Shown one piece after another: positions 7,649 to 16,548 of a stretch of DNA of 19,970 nt. The notes below the pieces were generated by a model. The model was not told the DNA's origin, did no database searches, and saw nothing but the letters and a program-made list of their open reading frames with translations. The stretch is taken from NCBI GenBank assembly GCA_934183145.1, contig CAKPSA010000014.1:1-19970 (forward strand), in the 5' to 3' direction. The DNA comes from an uncultured Veillonella sp. (GTDB taxonomy: Bacteria > Bacillota > Negativicutes > Veillonellales > Veillonellaceae). Made by a program: the position numbers and the translations under genes. The first letter of the stretch is position 1. The number at the start of each line of letters is the position of its first letter.

Positions 7649-9007
7649 ATGGCAGAATTTACATTGTCTCAAGTGGTGGAAGCCACACAAGGGACGAGTG
7701 CACATACCGATAATATTAAGTTTTTAGATGTATCTACTGATACAAGAACGATTGAATCAGGATTTTTGTTTGTAGCCTTAAAAGGCGATACCTTTGATGG
7801 TCATGATTTCATTAATACGGCTATTGAAAAAGGTGCTACTGGTGCAATCGTTGAAAAAGGCCGTGCAGTGGATGGGATTGTATGTATTGAAGTAGATAAT
7901 ACATTAGTGGCATATCAAAATTTAGCGCGTTACCATCGCCGTCGCTTTGACATTCCTGTAGTAGCTATTACAGGCTCTTCTGGTAAGACAACAACTAAGG
8001 AAATGGTGGCAGCTGTACTTGGTACAGAGTTTAATGTTTTGAAGACTGAGAAAAACTTTAACAATGAAATTGGTTTGCCAAAAACATTGTTGCGTTTAAC
8101 TGCAGAGCATCAAGCTTGTGTTGTTGAAATGGGCATGCGTGGTCTTGGTCAAATCGAAGAACTCGCTTTAATTGCAGAACCAACTATGGGGATTATTACC
8201 AATGTTGGCACTAGCCATATAGAGCTATTAGGTTCTCGTGAAGTCATCGCACAAGCTAAAGGTGAGTTGATTCGTTGCTTGCCTGAAAATAGTGTGGCTA
8301 TCCTTAATGAAGATGATCCATATGTTAAGGCTATGGATAGTCTTGCTAAAGGTAAAACTATTACCTATGGCATCGAACGTAATGCCACATGTATTGGCAG
8401 TCATTTGCGTTATAAAAAAGATGGTATTAAATTTACATGCAAATGTTATGACGAAGTATTTGATATCTTCTTGCCTATGATTGGTGAACATAATGTATAT
8501 GATGCATTGGCAGCAATTGTAGCAGGTCGTGTGCTTGGCATTAAGTCTAATACAATTCGCAAGGGGCTAAGTGAATTTACTGGCACTCCTATGCGTCAAG
8601 AAATCGTACCATTTGAAGATATTGTTATCTTAAATGATGCATATAATGCAAATCCTTCCTCTATGGCTGAAGCGATTAAGGCTTTAGGTCAGCTAGAAGG
8701 TAAACGTAAAATCGCTATGCTTGGTGATATGCTTGAACTTGGTGATTATACTGAACAAGCACATCGTGAAATTGGTCAATTACTTGCTGAAGAAGGTTAT
8801 AGTGTTGTATTCACATTCGGTGATGCTGCTGCCTTTATAGCTAAAGAAGCGAAAAAAGCAGGCTTAACTACATTCCGTTGTAATAGCCATTTGGAAATGG
8901 CCAATGCCTATAGTGATATTCGTGAAAAAGGGGATGTTATCCTTGTAAAAGGATCCCGTGGCTTGCGAATGGAACGAGTTGTGGAAGAATTAAAAGATCG
9001 AGAATAA
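7649..9007 (+). CDS. murF: UDP-MurNAc-tripeptide:D-Ala-D-Ala ligase MurF
   Basis: Last cytoplasmic Mur ligase, which attaches the D-Ala-D-Ala made by Ddl (encoded downstream) to finish the UDP-MurNAc-pentapeptide. The 452-residue product has the nucleotide loop ITGSSGKTTTKEM (GSSGKT at 109-114), TEKNFNNEIGLPKTLL, VVEMGMRGLGQI, NVGTSHIELLG, LNDAYNANPSSM, GDMLELG and VKGSRGLRMERVV, all typical of MurF. The ATG at 7649 follows AAGGAGAT by about five bases, and only one base separates it from the murE stop, so translation is probably coupled. A longer frame starting at a TTG inside murE has no ribosome site. Confidence 0.97.
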   Translation: MAEFTLSQVVEATQGTSAHTDNIKFLDVSTDTRTIESGFLFVALKGDTFDGHDFINTAIEKGATGAIVEKGRAVDGIVCIEVDNTLVAYQNLARYHRRRFDIPVVAITGSSGKTTTKEMVAAVLGTEFNVLKTEKNFNNEIGLPKTLLRLTAEHQACVVEMGMRGLGQIEELALIAEPTMGIITNVGTSHIELLGSREVIAQAKGELIRCLPENSVAILNEDDPYVKAMDSLAKGKTITYGIERNATCIGSHLRYKKDGIKFTCKCYDEVFDIFLPMIGEHNVYDALAAIVAGRVLGIKSNTIRKGLSEFTGTPMRQEIVPFEDIVILNDAYNANPSSMAEAIKALGQLEGKRKIAMLGDMLELGDYTEQAHREIGQLLAEEGYSVVFTFGDAAAFIAKEAKKAGLTTFRCNSHLEMANAYSDIREKGDVILVKGSRGLRMERVVEELKDRE

Positions 9008-9013
9008 AAGGTT

Positions 9014-9035
9014 ACGGCTAGTTATATCTAGCCGT
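9014..9035 (+). other. Hairpin between murF and mraY
   Basis: A perfect 8-bp stem, ACGGCTAG (9014-9021) with CTAGCCGT (9028-9035), closes the six-base loop TTATAT seven bases after the murF stop. The bases after it (CATCTGTTTATTTAT) contain scattered T but no clean run, so it may be a partial terminator or an mRNA-stability element inside the operon. Confidence 0.5.
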
Positions 9036-9065
9036 CATCTGTTTATTTATGAGTAGAGGATTCAT

Positions 9066-10052
9066 ATGATATATCACATTCTATTAGCCTTCGTAGTGAC
9101 CTTTATCATTACGGTAGTGCTAGGTAAATTTGCTATTCCTATGTTGCGTTCTTTGCACGCACAACAAAGTATTCGTGAAGAAGGTCCAGAAAGCCATCAA
9201 GCCAAAGCTGGTACACCTACAATGGGTGGCGCCTTTATGATGATTGCTCTCGTTCTTGGTGTTGCTATCTTTGCACCGTGGAATGTGGGTACAGGTATGT
9301 TATTATTCCTAACATTGGGTCATTGTTTACTAGGCTTTTTTGATGATTTTGTAAAAGCTGTTAAAAAACGTAATCTCGGTTTAACAGCAAAGCAAAAGTT
9401 ACTAGGTCAATTTATTTTGGCTGCCATATTCTGTTACTGCATTACTGAAATTATGGTTATTCCTACTACATTGTGGATTCCTGTAGCGGACCTTCACCTT
9501 CAATTGGGTTGGGCTTATTATGTTTTGGCATTTTTAATCATCGTAGGTGCTACGAATGCAGTAAATCTTACAGATGGTCTTGATGGTTTGGCTAGTGGTA
9601 CTTCTGCTGTAGCTGCCATTGCATTCTCTGTAATTGGTCTTATGGCTGCATCTACAACAAACTCTATTGGCGCTGAAAGCGTTGCTTACTATGGTGCCAT
9701 TGTAGCCGCTGTATGCCTTGGGTTCTTAGTATACAATGTAAATCCAGCGAAAGTATTTATGGGGGACACAGGCTCCTTAGCCCTAGGTGGTGCTTTTGCA
9801 GCGATGGCGATTCTTACAAAAACAGAATTGTTACTCGTTGTCATTGGCGGTATTTTTGTTATGGAAGCGTTATCTGTTATTATTCAAGTTATTTCCTTTA
9901 AAACTCGCGGTGTACGAGTATTTAAAATGAGCCCTATTCACCATCATTTTGAGTTGTCTGGTTGGGCAGAGCAAACTGTTGTTAACCGATTCTGGTTTGG
10001 TGGCGCTGTATTAGCTGTTATCGGTGTCATTTTAGCGACTATAACTTTGTAA
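9066..10052 (+). CDS. mraY: Phospho-MurNAc-pentapeptide transferase MraY
   Basis: Integral membrane enzyme that transfers phospho-MurNAc-pentapeptide to undecaprenyl phosphate, making lipid I. The 328-residue protein is strongly hydrophobic, with about ten membrane segments. It shows the family motifs: GTPTMGG, FFDDFVK with the conserved Asp pair, GLTAKQKLLGQ, NLTDGLDGLA, NPAKVFMGDTGSLALGG and PIHHHFELSGW with its His triad. AGAGGA lies five bases before the ATG. It is separated from murF and murD by gaps of 58 and 84 bases, each containing a hairpin, the loosest spacing inside the mur block. Confidence 0.97.
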   Translation: MIYHILLAFVVTFIITVVLGKFAIPMLRSLHAQQSIREEGPESHQAKAGTPTMGGAFMMIALVLGVAIFAPWNVGTGMLLFLTLGHCLLGFFDDFVKAVKKRNLGLTAKQKLLGQFILAAIFCYCITEIMVIPTTLWIPVADLHLQLGWAYYVLAFLIIVGATNAVNLTDGLDGLASGTSAVAAIAFSVIGLMAASTTNSIGAESVAYYGAIVAAVCLGFLVYNVNPAKVFMGDTGSLALGGAFAAMAILTKTELLLVVIGGIFVMEALSVIIQVISFKTRGVRVFKMSPIHHHFELSGWAEQTVVNRFWFGGAVLAVIGVILATITL

Positions 10053-10074
10053 GATAATACTTAACGGAAGCCGC

Positions 10075-10114
10075 AAATAATGGTATGCTTATAAGATAGG
10101 AATACATTATTTTT
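10075..10114 (+). terminator. Weak AT-rich terminator-like hairpin between mraY and murD
   Basis: An 11-bp AT-rich stem with one bulged base pairs 10075-10086 (AAATAAT, bulged G, GTAT) with 10102-10112 (ATAC, ATTATTT) around a 15-base loop, and two more T follow. The stem is weak, so read-through into murD is expected; it might lower expression of downstream genes. Confidence 0.35.
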
Positions 10115-10136
10115 GTTGATAATTTAGGTGATACAG

Positions 10137-11507
10137 ATGGAATACGGAGACAAACATATACTTGTTCTTGGCGCTGGTGCCAGCGGTATAGGCGCATCTT
10201 GGGTGTTAGCTCAAGTTGGGGCCCATGTAGTGTTAAATGATTATAAGCCTGTTGCACTGCCTGCTGATGAGGAAAAAAGATTAGTTTCAGCGGGTGTAGA
10301 TATTATTACAGGTCGACAAGACGAATCCTTGCTTGATGGCGTGGATCGTATTGTTATTTCTCCAGGTATTTCTCTAGATATTCCCATTGTAAAAGCCGCT
10401 CAAGCACGTGGTATTGATGTAGTTAGTGAAGTTGAAGTAGCATATGAGTTATCTAAATCTCCAATTGTAGCCGTTACTGGTACAAATGGTAAGACCACTA
10501 CGACAACATTATTAACAAAGGTATTAGAAGGGACTGGAAAACCAGTTCGCGTTGGTGGGAATATTGGAGACTCACTCAGTGAAGTGGCCTATTCTATGCC
10601 GGCAGATGGTTATTTAGTAGCCGAACTATCTAGTTATCAATTAGAAACAATTAAGCATTTTAGACCGATTGGTGCTATTATGCTCAATATTACACCAGAT
10701 CATTTAGCTCGTCATAAGACGATGGAAAATTATATTGCCGCGAAGGAGCGAATCTTTGAAAATCAATTGAGCACAGATTTTATGGTGCTTAATATTGATG
10801 ATTCCATTGTGGCAGACATGAAAAAACGTGTGCCTAGCCATATCCTTGAAATTAGTCAGCATCAAGTTGTTCCAAATGGTGCTTACTACGATAAAGGACA
10901 ATGTTATGTAACAAAAGAAGGTATAGCTACTCCAGTTATTGGTAGCGATGATATCCATATTCCAGGTAGTCATAATATTGAAAATATTTTAACTGTTATT
11001 GCTTTAACCTATGCGTTAGGTGTACCGGTAGAAACTATTCATCGCATTATTAGTGAGTTCCATGGTGTAGAGCACAGACTAGAACGGGTTAAAACAATTA
11101 ATGGAATTACATTCTATAATGACTCTAAAGCTACCAATGTTGACTCTGTTGTAAAAGCATTAGCATCCTTTGATCAATCAGTTATTTTATTAGCAGGTGG
11201 TCATGATAAGATGACTCCATTAGAAGATTTTATGCAGCTTGTTAAAAATCATACAAAAGCTGTTATCTTTATGGGGGAAGCAGCGGATCGATTTGAAAAT
11301 GCTGCAAAAGAGGCTGGTGTAGAGCCTATTTATAGAGCTTTATCTATGAAAGATGCTGTAGAACAGAGTTATAAATTGGCTGACCAAGGTGATATTGTAT
11401 TATTATCGCCAGCTTGCTCAAGCTTTGATTGGTATAGCTGTTTTGAAGAGCGTGGCGATGATTTTAAAAACTGTGTTCATATGTTGCAAGAAGGGGGACA
11501 CCATTAA
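10137..11507 (+). CDS. murD: UDP-MurNAc-L-Ala:D-Glu ligase MurD
   Basis: Cytoplasmic Mur ligase adding D-glutamate to UDP-MurNAc-L-alanine. The 456-residue protein has an N-terminal nucleotide-binding fold (ILVLGAGASGIG), the ATP loop AVTGTNGKTTTT (GTNGKT at 115-120), AELSSYQLETI, NITPDHLARHKTMENY, YNDSKATNVDS, LLAGGHDKMTPLEDF and LLSPACSSFDWYSCFEERG. ATG at 10137 follows AGGTGAT by four bases; the GTG at 10128 is part of that ribosome site and was not chosen. The TAA stop overlaps the murG ATG by one base (TAATG). The ftsW gene, which commonly lies between murD and murG, is absent and no space remains for it. Confidence 0.97.
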   Translation: MEYGDKHILVLGAGASGIGASWVLAQVGAHVVLNDYKPVALPADEEKRLVSAGVDIITGRQDESLLDGVDRIVISPGISLDIPIVKAAQARGIDVVSEVEVAYELSKSPIVAVTGTNGKTTTTTLLTKVLEGTGKPVRVGGNIGDSLSEVAYSMPADGYLVAELSSYQLETIKHFRPIGAIMLNITPDHLARHKTMENYIAAKERIFENQLSTDFMVLNIDDSIVADMKKRVPSHILEISQHQVVPNGAYYDKGQCYVTKEGIATPVIGSDDIHIPGSHNIENILTVIALTYALGVPVETIHRIISEFHGVEHRLERVKTINGITFYNDSKATNVDSVVKALASFDQSVILLAGGHDKMTPLEDFMQLVKNHTKAVIFMGEAADRFENAAKEAGVEPIYRALSMKDAVEQSYKLADQGDIVLLSPACSSFDWYSCFEERGDDFKNCVHMLQEGGHH

Positions 11508-12616
11508 TGAAACGTATCATTATTTCAGGTGGTGGCACTGGTGGACATATATATCCAGCAATAACTATATATAAGGAAATTATGAAGCAGAACCCTGATG
11601 CACAGGTTTTATATGTAGGAACCGAAAAGGGCTTAGAGGCAACCTTAGTGCCTAAAGAAGGCATTGAGTTTACTACATTACCTGTACAAGGTTTGCAACG
11701 TAAATTATCTATTGGTACGTTGGTGACGTTAGGTAAGACTGCGTTTTCTCTTGTGAAAGCAAATACCATCATTTCCAACTTCAAGCCGGATGTGGTTATT
11801 GGTACGGGTGGTTATGTTTGTGGTCCTATTCTCATGGCTGCAGCTTTGCGCAATATTCCAACGTTGATACAGGAACAAAATGTCATTGCAGGTATTACAA
11901 ACAAAATTCTAAGCCGTTTTGTTGATGTTGTAGCTATGGGTTACAAGGATGCAGAAGCATCTTTTTCAAAAGCAAAACGTGTAGTATATACTGGTAACCC
12001 AGTACGTCCTGATGTATTAGTCGATACTAGGGCTGATGGACGTAATTATTTTAATTTAAGTGATGACACGTTCACAGTACTCATAGCCGGTGGTTCTCGG
12101 GGGGCGCGAACTATCAATAATGCTATGATCGATGTACATAAGCATTTTCAAGGAACAAAAGGAATCAAATTAATCCATATTACAGGGGATGGGGAATATC
12201 AATCTGTATTATCTCAACTTGGTATTTCCGATGGTGATGGATTAGGTGACTCTTCATTGATTCTGCCGTATTTACATGATATGCCGAAAGCTTTGGCAGC
12301 AGCTGACTTAGCAGTTTTTAGATCTGGTGCTATCGGGCTGGCTGAGCTAGCAGTTCGTGGCATTCCATCTGTGTTGGTTCCATATCCATATGCAGCGGAA
12401 GATCATCAAACATATAATGCTCGTATCTTTGTTCAAGAAGGGGCTGCGCATATGATCGTTGATCAAATGTTAAGTGCTCATGATTTGATAGGGGAAATTG
12501 AAATGTTTATGGCTAATCGTGATCTATTGGCGCAAATGGGAGAACGAGCATTGCAGTTAGGGAAACCAAATGCGGCTCATGATATTGCAAAATTAGCATT
12601 ATCTATTGCAAAGTAA
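11507..12616 (+). CDS. murG: Lipid II synthase MurG (GlcNAc transferase)
   Basis: Peripheral membrane glycosyltransferase of the GT-B fold that adds GlcNAc from UDP-GlcNAc to lipid I, giving lipid II. The 369-residue protein shows the N-terminal glycine-rich SGGGTGGHIYPAI (GGTGGH at 9-14), GTGGYVCGP, GGSRGARTINN near residue 195, and the UDP-GlcNAc-binding region FRSGAIGLAELAVRGIPS and PYPYAAEDHQTYNA. The usual HEQN motif reads QEQN here (LIQEQNVIAG), a modest variation. It starts inside the murD stop codon after AAGGGGG and ends 14 bases before murC. Confidence 0.96.
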   Translation: MKRIIISGGGTGGHIYPAITIYKEIMKQNPDAQVLYVGTEKGLEATLVPKEGIEFTTLPVQGLQRKLSIGTLVTLGKTAFSLVKANTIISNFKPDVVIGTGGYVCGPILMAAALRNIPTLIQEQNVIAGITNKILSRFVDVVAMGYKDAEASFSKAKRVVYTGNPVRPDVLVDTRADGRNYFNLSDDTFTVLIAGGSRGARTINNAMIDVHKHFQGTKGIKLIHITGDGEYQSVLSQLGISDGDGLGDSSLILPYLHDMPKALAAADLAVFRSGAIGLAELAVRGIPSVLVPYPYAAEDHQTYNARIFVQEGAAHMIVDQMLSAHDLIGEIEMFMANRDLLAQMGERALQLGKPNAAHDIAKLALSIAK

Positions 12617-12630
12617 CAAGGAGAGGTTTT

Positions 12631-14013
12631 ATGTTAGACGGTATTCATAAGATTCATCTTATTGGTATAGGTGGATCTGGCATGCGTGCTATAGCGAATA
12701 TTTTAATTCAAAAAGGTTATGATGTATCTGGATCAGATGTAGCTGAATCTGCAGTTATTGAAAAGTTCAGAAATATGGGCGCTACTGTTCATATTGGTCA
12801 TAATAAAGAGTATGTAAATGGCGTTGATGCTGTAGTTCGTTCTACTGCTATTCGCGAAGATAATCCTGAAATTGTAGCTGCTAAAGCTCAAGGTATTACA
12901 ATTTTGCACCGTTCCGATATTGTGAAAGCTGTGTTAGACGTAACAGATGGCATTGCAGTAGCTGGGGCACACGGTAAAACTTCTACTACTTCGATGATTG
13001 GTCAAATTTTAGTAGAAGCAGACGCTGATCCAACAGTTATTATTGGTGGTGAAGTAGATTATTTAAAAGGTAGTAGTTGCCTTGGTAAAGGCCATTTCTC
13101 TGTAGTAGAAGCAGATGAAAGTGATGGTTCTTTCTTGAAACTACGTCCACACACTATTGTTATTACTAACATTGAAGATGATCACATGGATCATTATAAA
13201 ACGATGGATAACTTGCTAAATGCATTCTGTGAGTTCGTAGAAACATTACCAGAATCTGGTAAGGCAATCGTATGTGGCGATAATGAAAATATTCGTTATG
13301 TTATGAGTCGTGTAAATCGTAACTTCATTACATATGGCTTAAGTGATAATAATGATTATATAGCTAAAAATATTCACTATGTAGATTCTACATTGGTCTA
13401 TGATGTGTATCATAAAGGTGTTAATATTGAGCGTATTCGCTTGCGTGTTCCTGGTGAACATAATGTATTGAATTCCTTGGCTGCCTTTATTGTGGCACAT
13501 GATTGTTGCGGTGTAGAAACACGTATTATTACTAAAGGCTTAGGTAAATTCATCGGTGCAAAACGCCGTTTTGAAACTAAAGGCCATGTAGCAGGCGTAT
13601 GGGTTGTTGATGACTATGCGCATCATCCTACTGAAATTAAAGCTACCTTAAAGGCTGCTAAAGAGTTGGAAAAGCATCGTGTTATCTGTGTATTCCAACC
13701 ACATCGCTTTACTCGTACTAGCTTGTTAAAAGACGAATTTGCTACTGCTTTTACAAGCGCTGATGAAGTATATATGACAGATATCTATAGCTCTGGTGAA
13801 GATCCAATTCCTGGTATTGATGGCAATACAATTCCAAATGCTATTAAAGCGGCCACAGGTCAAGATGTACATTATGTACAGTCTGTTGATGATTTGCCTG
13901 AAGTATTATCAAAAGTAGTAAGACCTAATGACTTGGTTATCACCATGGGTGCAGGTTCTATTAATCAATATGGACCAAAATTATTAGCTATATTGGAGGA
14001 AGGCTTACAATGA
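12631..14013 (+). CDS. murC: UDP-N-acetylmuramate:L-alanine ligase MurC
   Basis: First of the four Mur ligases, adding L-alanine to UDP-MurNAc in the cytoplasm. The 460-residue product shows HLIGIGGSGMRAIANIL at the N-terminus, the ATP loop GAHGKTSTTSM (GAHGKT at 112-117), VVEADESDGSFLKL, TNIEDDHMDHY, VVDDYAHHPTEIKATL and FQPHRFTRT, all conserved in MurC. AAGGAGAGG precedes the ATG closely. Its stop overlaps the ddl start in ATGA. No murB, which supplies its substrate, is present nearby, although murB often lies beside murC. It is not fused to murB or ddl, as in some relatives. Confidence 0.97.
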   Translation: MLDGIHKIHLIGIGGSGMRAIANILIQKGYDVSGSDVAESAVIEKFRNMGATVHIGHNKEYVNGVDAVVRSTAIREDNPEIVAAKAQGITILHRSDIVKAVLDVTDGIAVAGAHGKTSTTSMIGQILVEADADPTVIIGGEVDYLKGSSCLGKGHFSVVEADESDGSFLKLRPHTIVITNIEDDHMDHYKTMDNLLNAFCEFVETLPESGKAIVCGDNENIRYVMSRVNRNFITYGLSDNNDYIAKNIHYVDSTLVYDVYHKGVNIERIRLRVPGEHNVLNSLAAFIVAHDCCGVETRIITKGLGKFIGAKRRFETKGHVAGVWVVDDYAHHPTEIKATLKAAKELEKHRVICVFQPHRFTRTSLLKDEFATAFTSADEVYMTDIYSSGEDPIPGIDGNTIPNAIKAATGQDVHYVQSVDDLPEVLSKVVRPNDLVITMGAGSINQYGPKLLAILEEGLQ

Positions 14014-14942
14014 AAGATAAAAAAATAATCGTATTGATGGGTGGTCCTTCCAAAGAGGCTGAAGTATCTCGCCGTACTGGTGCTGCCATTGCGGAAGCAC
14101 TTGAAAGCAAAGGTTATAATGCCCAAACATTAGAACTTAATCCTCGTACTGTATTAAAAGATATTGAATCCTTAGGGGGCGAGGTTGTATTTAATGCAAT
14201 TCATGGCCGTTATGGTGAAGATGGTGCATTACAAGGCTTATTAGAAATGGCTGAAATTCCATACACTGGGTCTGGTATTATGGCTCATGCAGTAGGAATG
14301 AATAAGAAAGTAAGTAAAGATGTGTTTAAAGGTGCCAATATTCCGACTGCGGCTTCCGAGTCCTTTAATGGCAATATTGAATCTGCAGAAGCTATTATTG
14401 AACATATCCGCAAAGATTTTACAATTCCAGTAGTTGTAAAATCTGCTACACAAGGCTCTAGTATTGGTGTTACTATCGTTCGCGATGAGGCTCAGTTAGA
14501 AGAGGCTGTAACAGAAGCTCTTAAATATGACCCTATCCTCGTGGTAGAACAATTCCTTGATGGCCGTGAATTTACAGTATCTGTTTTAGATGGTAAGGCA
14601 TTGTCTGTTATTGAAATTCGTCCACATTCTGGGGAATATGACTATAAGAGTAAGTATACTGTTGGTGCTACTGAGTATTTAGTGCCAGCGCCGATTAGTG
14701 AAGATATGACTGCCGAAATGCAACGCATTGGGGAGCTTGTGTATCGTGAAGTACAAGGCAGTGGGGTTATCCGTGTTGATGTTATGACAGATCATGCAGA
14801 CAATATGTATGTTCTTGAATACAACACAGTGCCTGGTATGACAGCAACGTCTTTAGTACCAAAAGCAGCTAAAGAAATGGGAATTGACTTTCCAACATTA
14901 TGTGAAAAAATTCTTTTAACAGCTAGTATAGGGAAATTTTAA
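14010..14942 (+). CDS. ddl: D-alanine--D-alanine ligase
   Basis: ATP-grasp enzyme joining two D-alanines for MurF. The 310-residue protein matches short DdlB-type ligases. Visible motifs: VLMGGPSKEAEVSRRTG with the substrate-binding Glu, NAIHGRYGEDG, VVVKSATQGSSIGVTIV (ATP grasp), YDYKSKY, VIRVDVM and EYNTVPGMTATSLVP. The Lys-Tyr pair in the omega loop falls at residues 215-216, the same numbering as Tyr216 of E. coli DdlB, which favours D-Ala over D-lactate, so this is an ordinary vancomycin-sensitive type. The start overlaps the murC stop by four bases. Confidence 0.96.
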   Translation: MKDKKIIVLMGGPSKEAEVSRRTGAAIAEALESKGYNAQTLELNPRTVLKDIESLGGEVVFNAIHGRYGEDGALQGLLEMAEIPYTGSGIMAHAVGMNKKVSKDVFKGANIPTAASESFNGNIESAEAIIEHIRKDFTIPVVVKSATQGSSIGVTIVRDEAQLEEAVTEALKYDPILVVEQFLDGREFTVSVLDGKALSVIEIRPHSGEYDYKSKYTVGATEYLVPAPISEDMTAEMQRIGELVYREVQGSGVIRVDVMTDHADNMYVLEYNTVPGMTATSLVPKAAKEMGIDFPTLCEKILLTASIGKF

Positions 14943-14969
14943 GGGATAATAGAAGATAAGGAGTTAATT

Positions 14970-15824
14970 ATGGATGATAAGCAAAACCATCCATCCAACT
15001 CTGGGGAGATGCAGTCTTCTACACCTGTTCGTGATGAACGGGCTGTATTTAGAAAACGAGTGTTAAAAATCGGTGGTGCAGTTACTCTCGTGTTGGTGGG
15101 GTTGTTTACACTACCTATTCCTTTTGGATCCTTAAAAGTTACGGGATCCGAGAAGGTAACTGTACAAGATGTAATGGTAGCAGGTGATATTCATGAACCT
15201 GTCAATATATTGCAGATTAGTACAGAAAAACTAAAAACTAGATTGTCTAAAGACTTACGTGTCGAAGAGGCTCGAATTAGTTATCAGTTGCCACTTACAA
15301 TGGTAGTAAATGTAGTAGAACGCAAGGCTGTTGCAGTCGTACCAGCTCAGTTTGGATACTTGACGCTTGATGGTAAAGGTCAAGTGATTGCATCTGAACC
15401 GGCTATACAAGATACATCTGTGCCTATGATTTCAGGCGTGAAAGCTGGGAATATATTATTAGGCGATACGGTGGTAGATAAGCCGATATTGGCTGCTCTT
15501 GAATATTTGAATTCACTCGATGCAGAGACATTCAAAAATATTGCGGAGGTAAATATCGGAGATCCTGATTCGATAATGGCATATACTGTTTCGGGTGTGC
15601 AAATTCGACTGGGAGATGGCAAAGACTTAGCCAAAAAAGCGGAGTTAACTCAGTCGATGTTACAAGATATTAAAAAGACCCATGGTAATGTACAATATAT
15701 AGATGTCAATGTTTCGTCACCGTACATTAAAACCGATGTGATGCCAGAAGGTAAAAAACATCAAAATGGAGCACCGACTACAGAAAATTCATCTACTAAA
15801 AAGGATGAGACGAAAACAAGATAA
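14970..15824 (+). CDS. ftsQ: Cell division protein FtsQ/DivIB
   Basis: Bitopic divisome protein that works with FtsL and an FtsB/DivIC partner to regulate septal wall synthesis. The 284-residue protein has a polar cytoplasmic N-terminus of about 30 residues, one membrane segment (about 31-52, VLKIGGAVTLVLVGLFTLPI), then a POTRA domain starting at LKVTGSEKVTVQDVMVAGDI and a beta domain with SYQLPLTMVVNVVERKAVAVV. A hydrophilic Lys/Thr-rich tail (PEGKKHQNGAPTTENSS) ends it. AAGGAG lies six bases before the ATG. Position after ddl is the standard dcw place; length is typical of the family. Confidence 0.92.
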   Translation: MDDKQNHPSNSGEMQSSTPVRDERAVFRKRVLKIGGAVTLVLVGLFTLPIPFGSLKVTGSEKVTVQDVMVAGDIHEPVNILQISTEKLKTRLSKDLRVEEARISYQLPLTMVVNVVERKAVAVVPAQFGYLTLDGKGQVIASEPAIQDTSVPMISGVKAGNILLGDTVVDKPILAALEYLNSLDAETFKNIAEVNIGDPDSIMAYTVSGVQIRLGDGKDLAKKAELTQSMLQDIKKTHGNVQYIDVNVSSPYIKTDVMPEGKKHQNGAPTTENSSTKKDETKTR

Positions 15825-15852
15825 ATGAGGTCATGTTGAAGATAAAAGGTAG

Positions 15853-16548
15853 ATGATTGTCGTGAGACACGAACGGTGGGCAATTGCCATAGTCAGCTGC
15901 ATATTAGGGTTCATGGTTGTAACTCAATATAAGATGACGCAAGATAATATAGAAGAAAATATTCGCTTACAACGGACTGGTGATCTAGCGGTTCAATTGC
16001 GAGAGGCTCAGAGTGAGCGGGATGCTTTATTAAAGCAAATTGAAATGCTAAAAAAATCTGGTGCTAAGGGCGATGGTAAGGCTGATGAACAGCTCATGAT
16101 GAAAGCGGCTTTAACAAATGTTAAAGGTCCAGGTGTTAGCGTGTTGATTGAAGATAGCTTAAAGCCTGTTCAAAGTGGGGAAAATCCTAATTTGTATGTA
16201 ATTCACGATGAAGATATTCTTAGAATTGTCAATGAATTACGAGCTGGCGGAGCGGAAGCAATAGCTATTAATGATCAACGCCTTATAGGAACATCTGAAA
16301 TACGATGTTCAGGGCCAACTATTACTGTAAATGGCAAGGTCTTTGGAGCTCCTTTTACAGTTAAAGCTATTGGAGATCCCAAGACGTTGAATTCTGCGCT
16401 AACCATGCGTGGTGGTGTAGTGGATTCGCTTAAACATTGGGGGATAAAGGTTACTATAAAGCAAGAAGAGGATGTAGCTATTCCTGCTTTTACAGGTACC
16501 TTTAGAGAAGAATATATGAAGCCTAATGAGTTGGGAGGTAAAGAATGA
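15853..16548 (+). CDS. DUF881 protein (YlxW/YlxX-like), membrane-anchored
   Basis: Member of a poorly understood family that lies between divIB and ftsA/ftsZ in many Firmicutes; a role near division or the envelope is inferred from position only. The 231-residue protein has one N-terminal membrane segment (WAIAIVSCILGFMVVTQY), then a coiled coil (LAVQLREAQSERDALLKQIE), then the DUF881 domain: NVKGPGVSVLIEDS, HDEDILRIVNELRAGGAEAI, INDQRLIGTSEIRCSGPTI and PFTVKAIGD. ATG at 15853 follows AAAAGGT closely; GTG at 15862 is an alternative start three codons in. The stop overlaps sbp in ATGA. Bacillus subtilis has two such genes in this place, only one is present here. Confidence 0.9.
   Translation: MIVVRHERWAIAIVSCILGFMVVTQYKMTQDNIEENIRLQRTGDLAVQLREAQSERDALLKQIEMLKKSGAKGDGKADEQLMMKAALTNVKGPGVSVLIEDSLKPVQSGENPNLYVIHDEDILRIVNELRAGGAEAIAINDQRLIGTSEIRCSGPTITVNGKVFGAPFTVKAIGDPKTLNSALTMRGGVVDSLKHWGIKVTIKQEEDVAIPAFTGTFREEYMKPNELGGKE

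Noticed and set aside
11865..11895. MurG HEQN motif reading QEQN as a sign of an inactive enzyme
   Set aside because: All other MurG motifs are intact and this position tolerates change in the family as far as I know, so loss of function is not supported.
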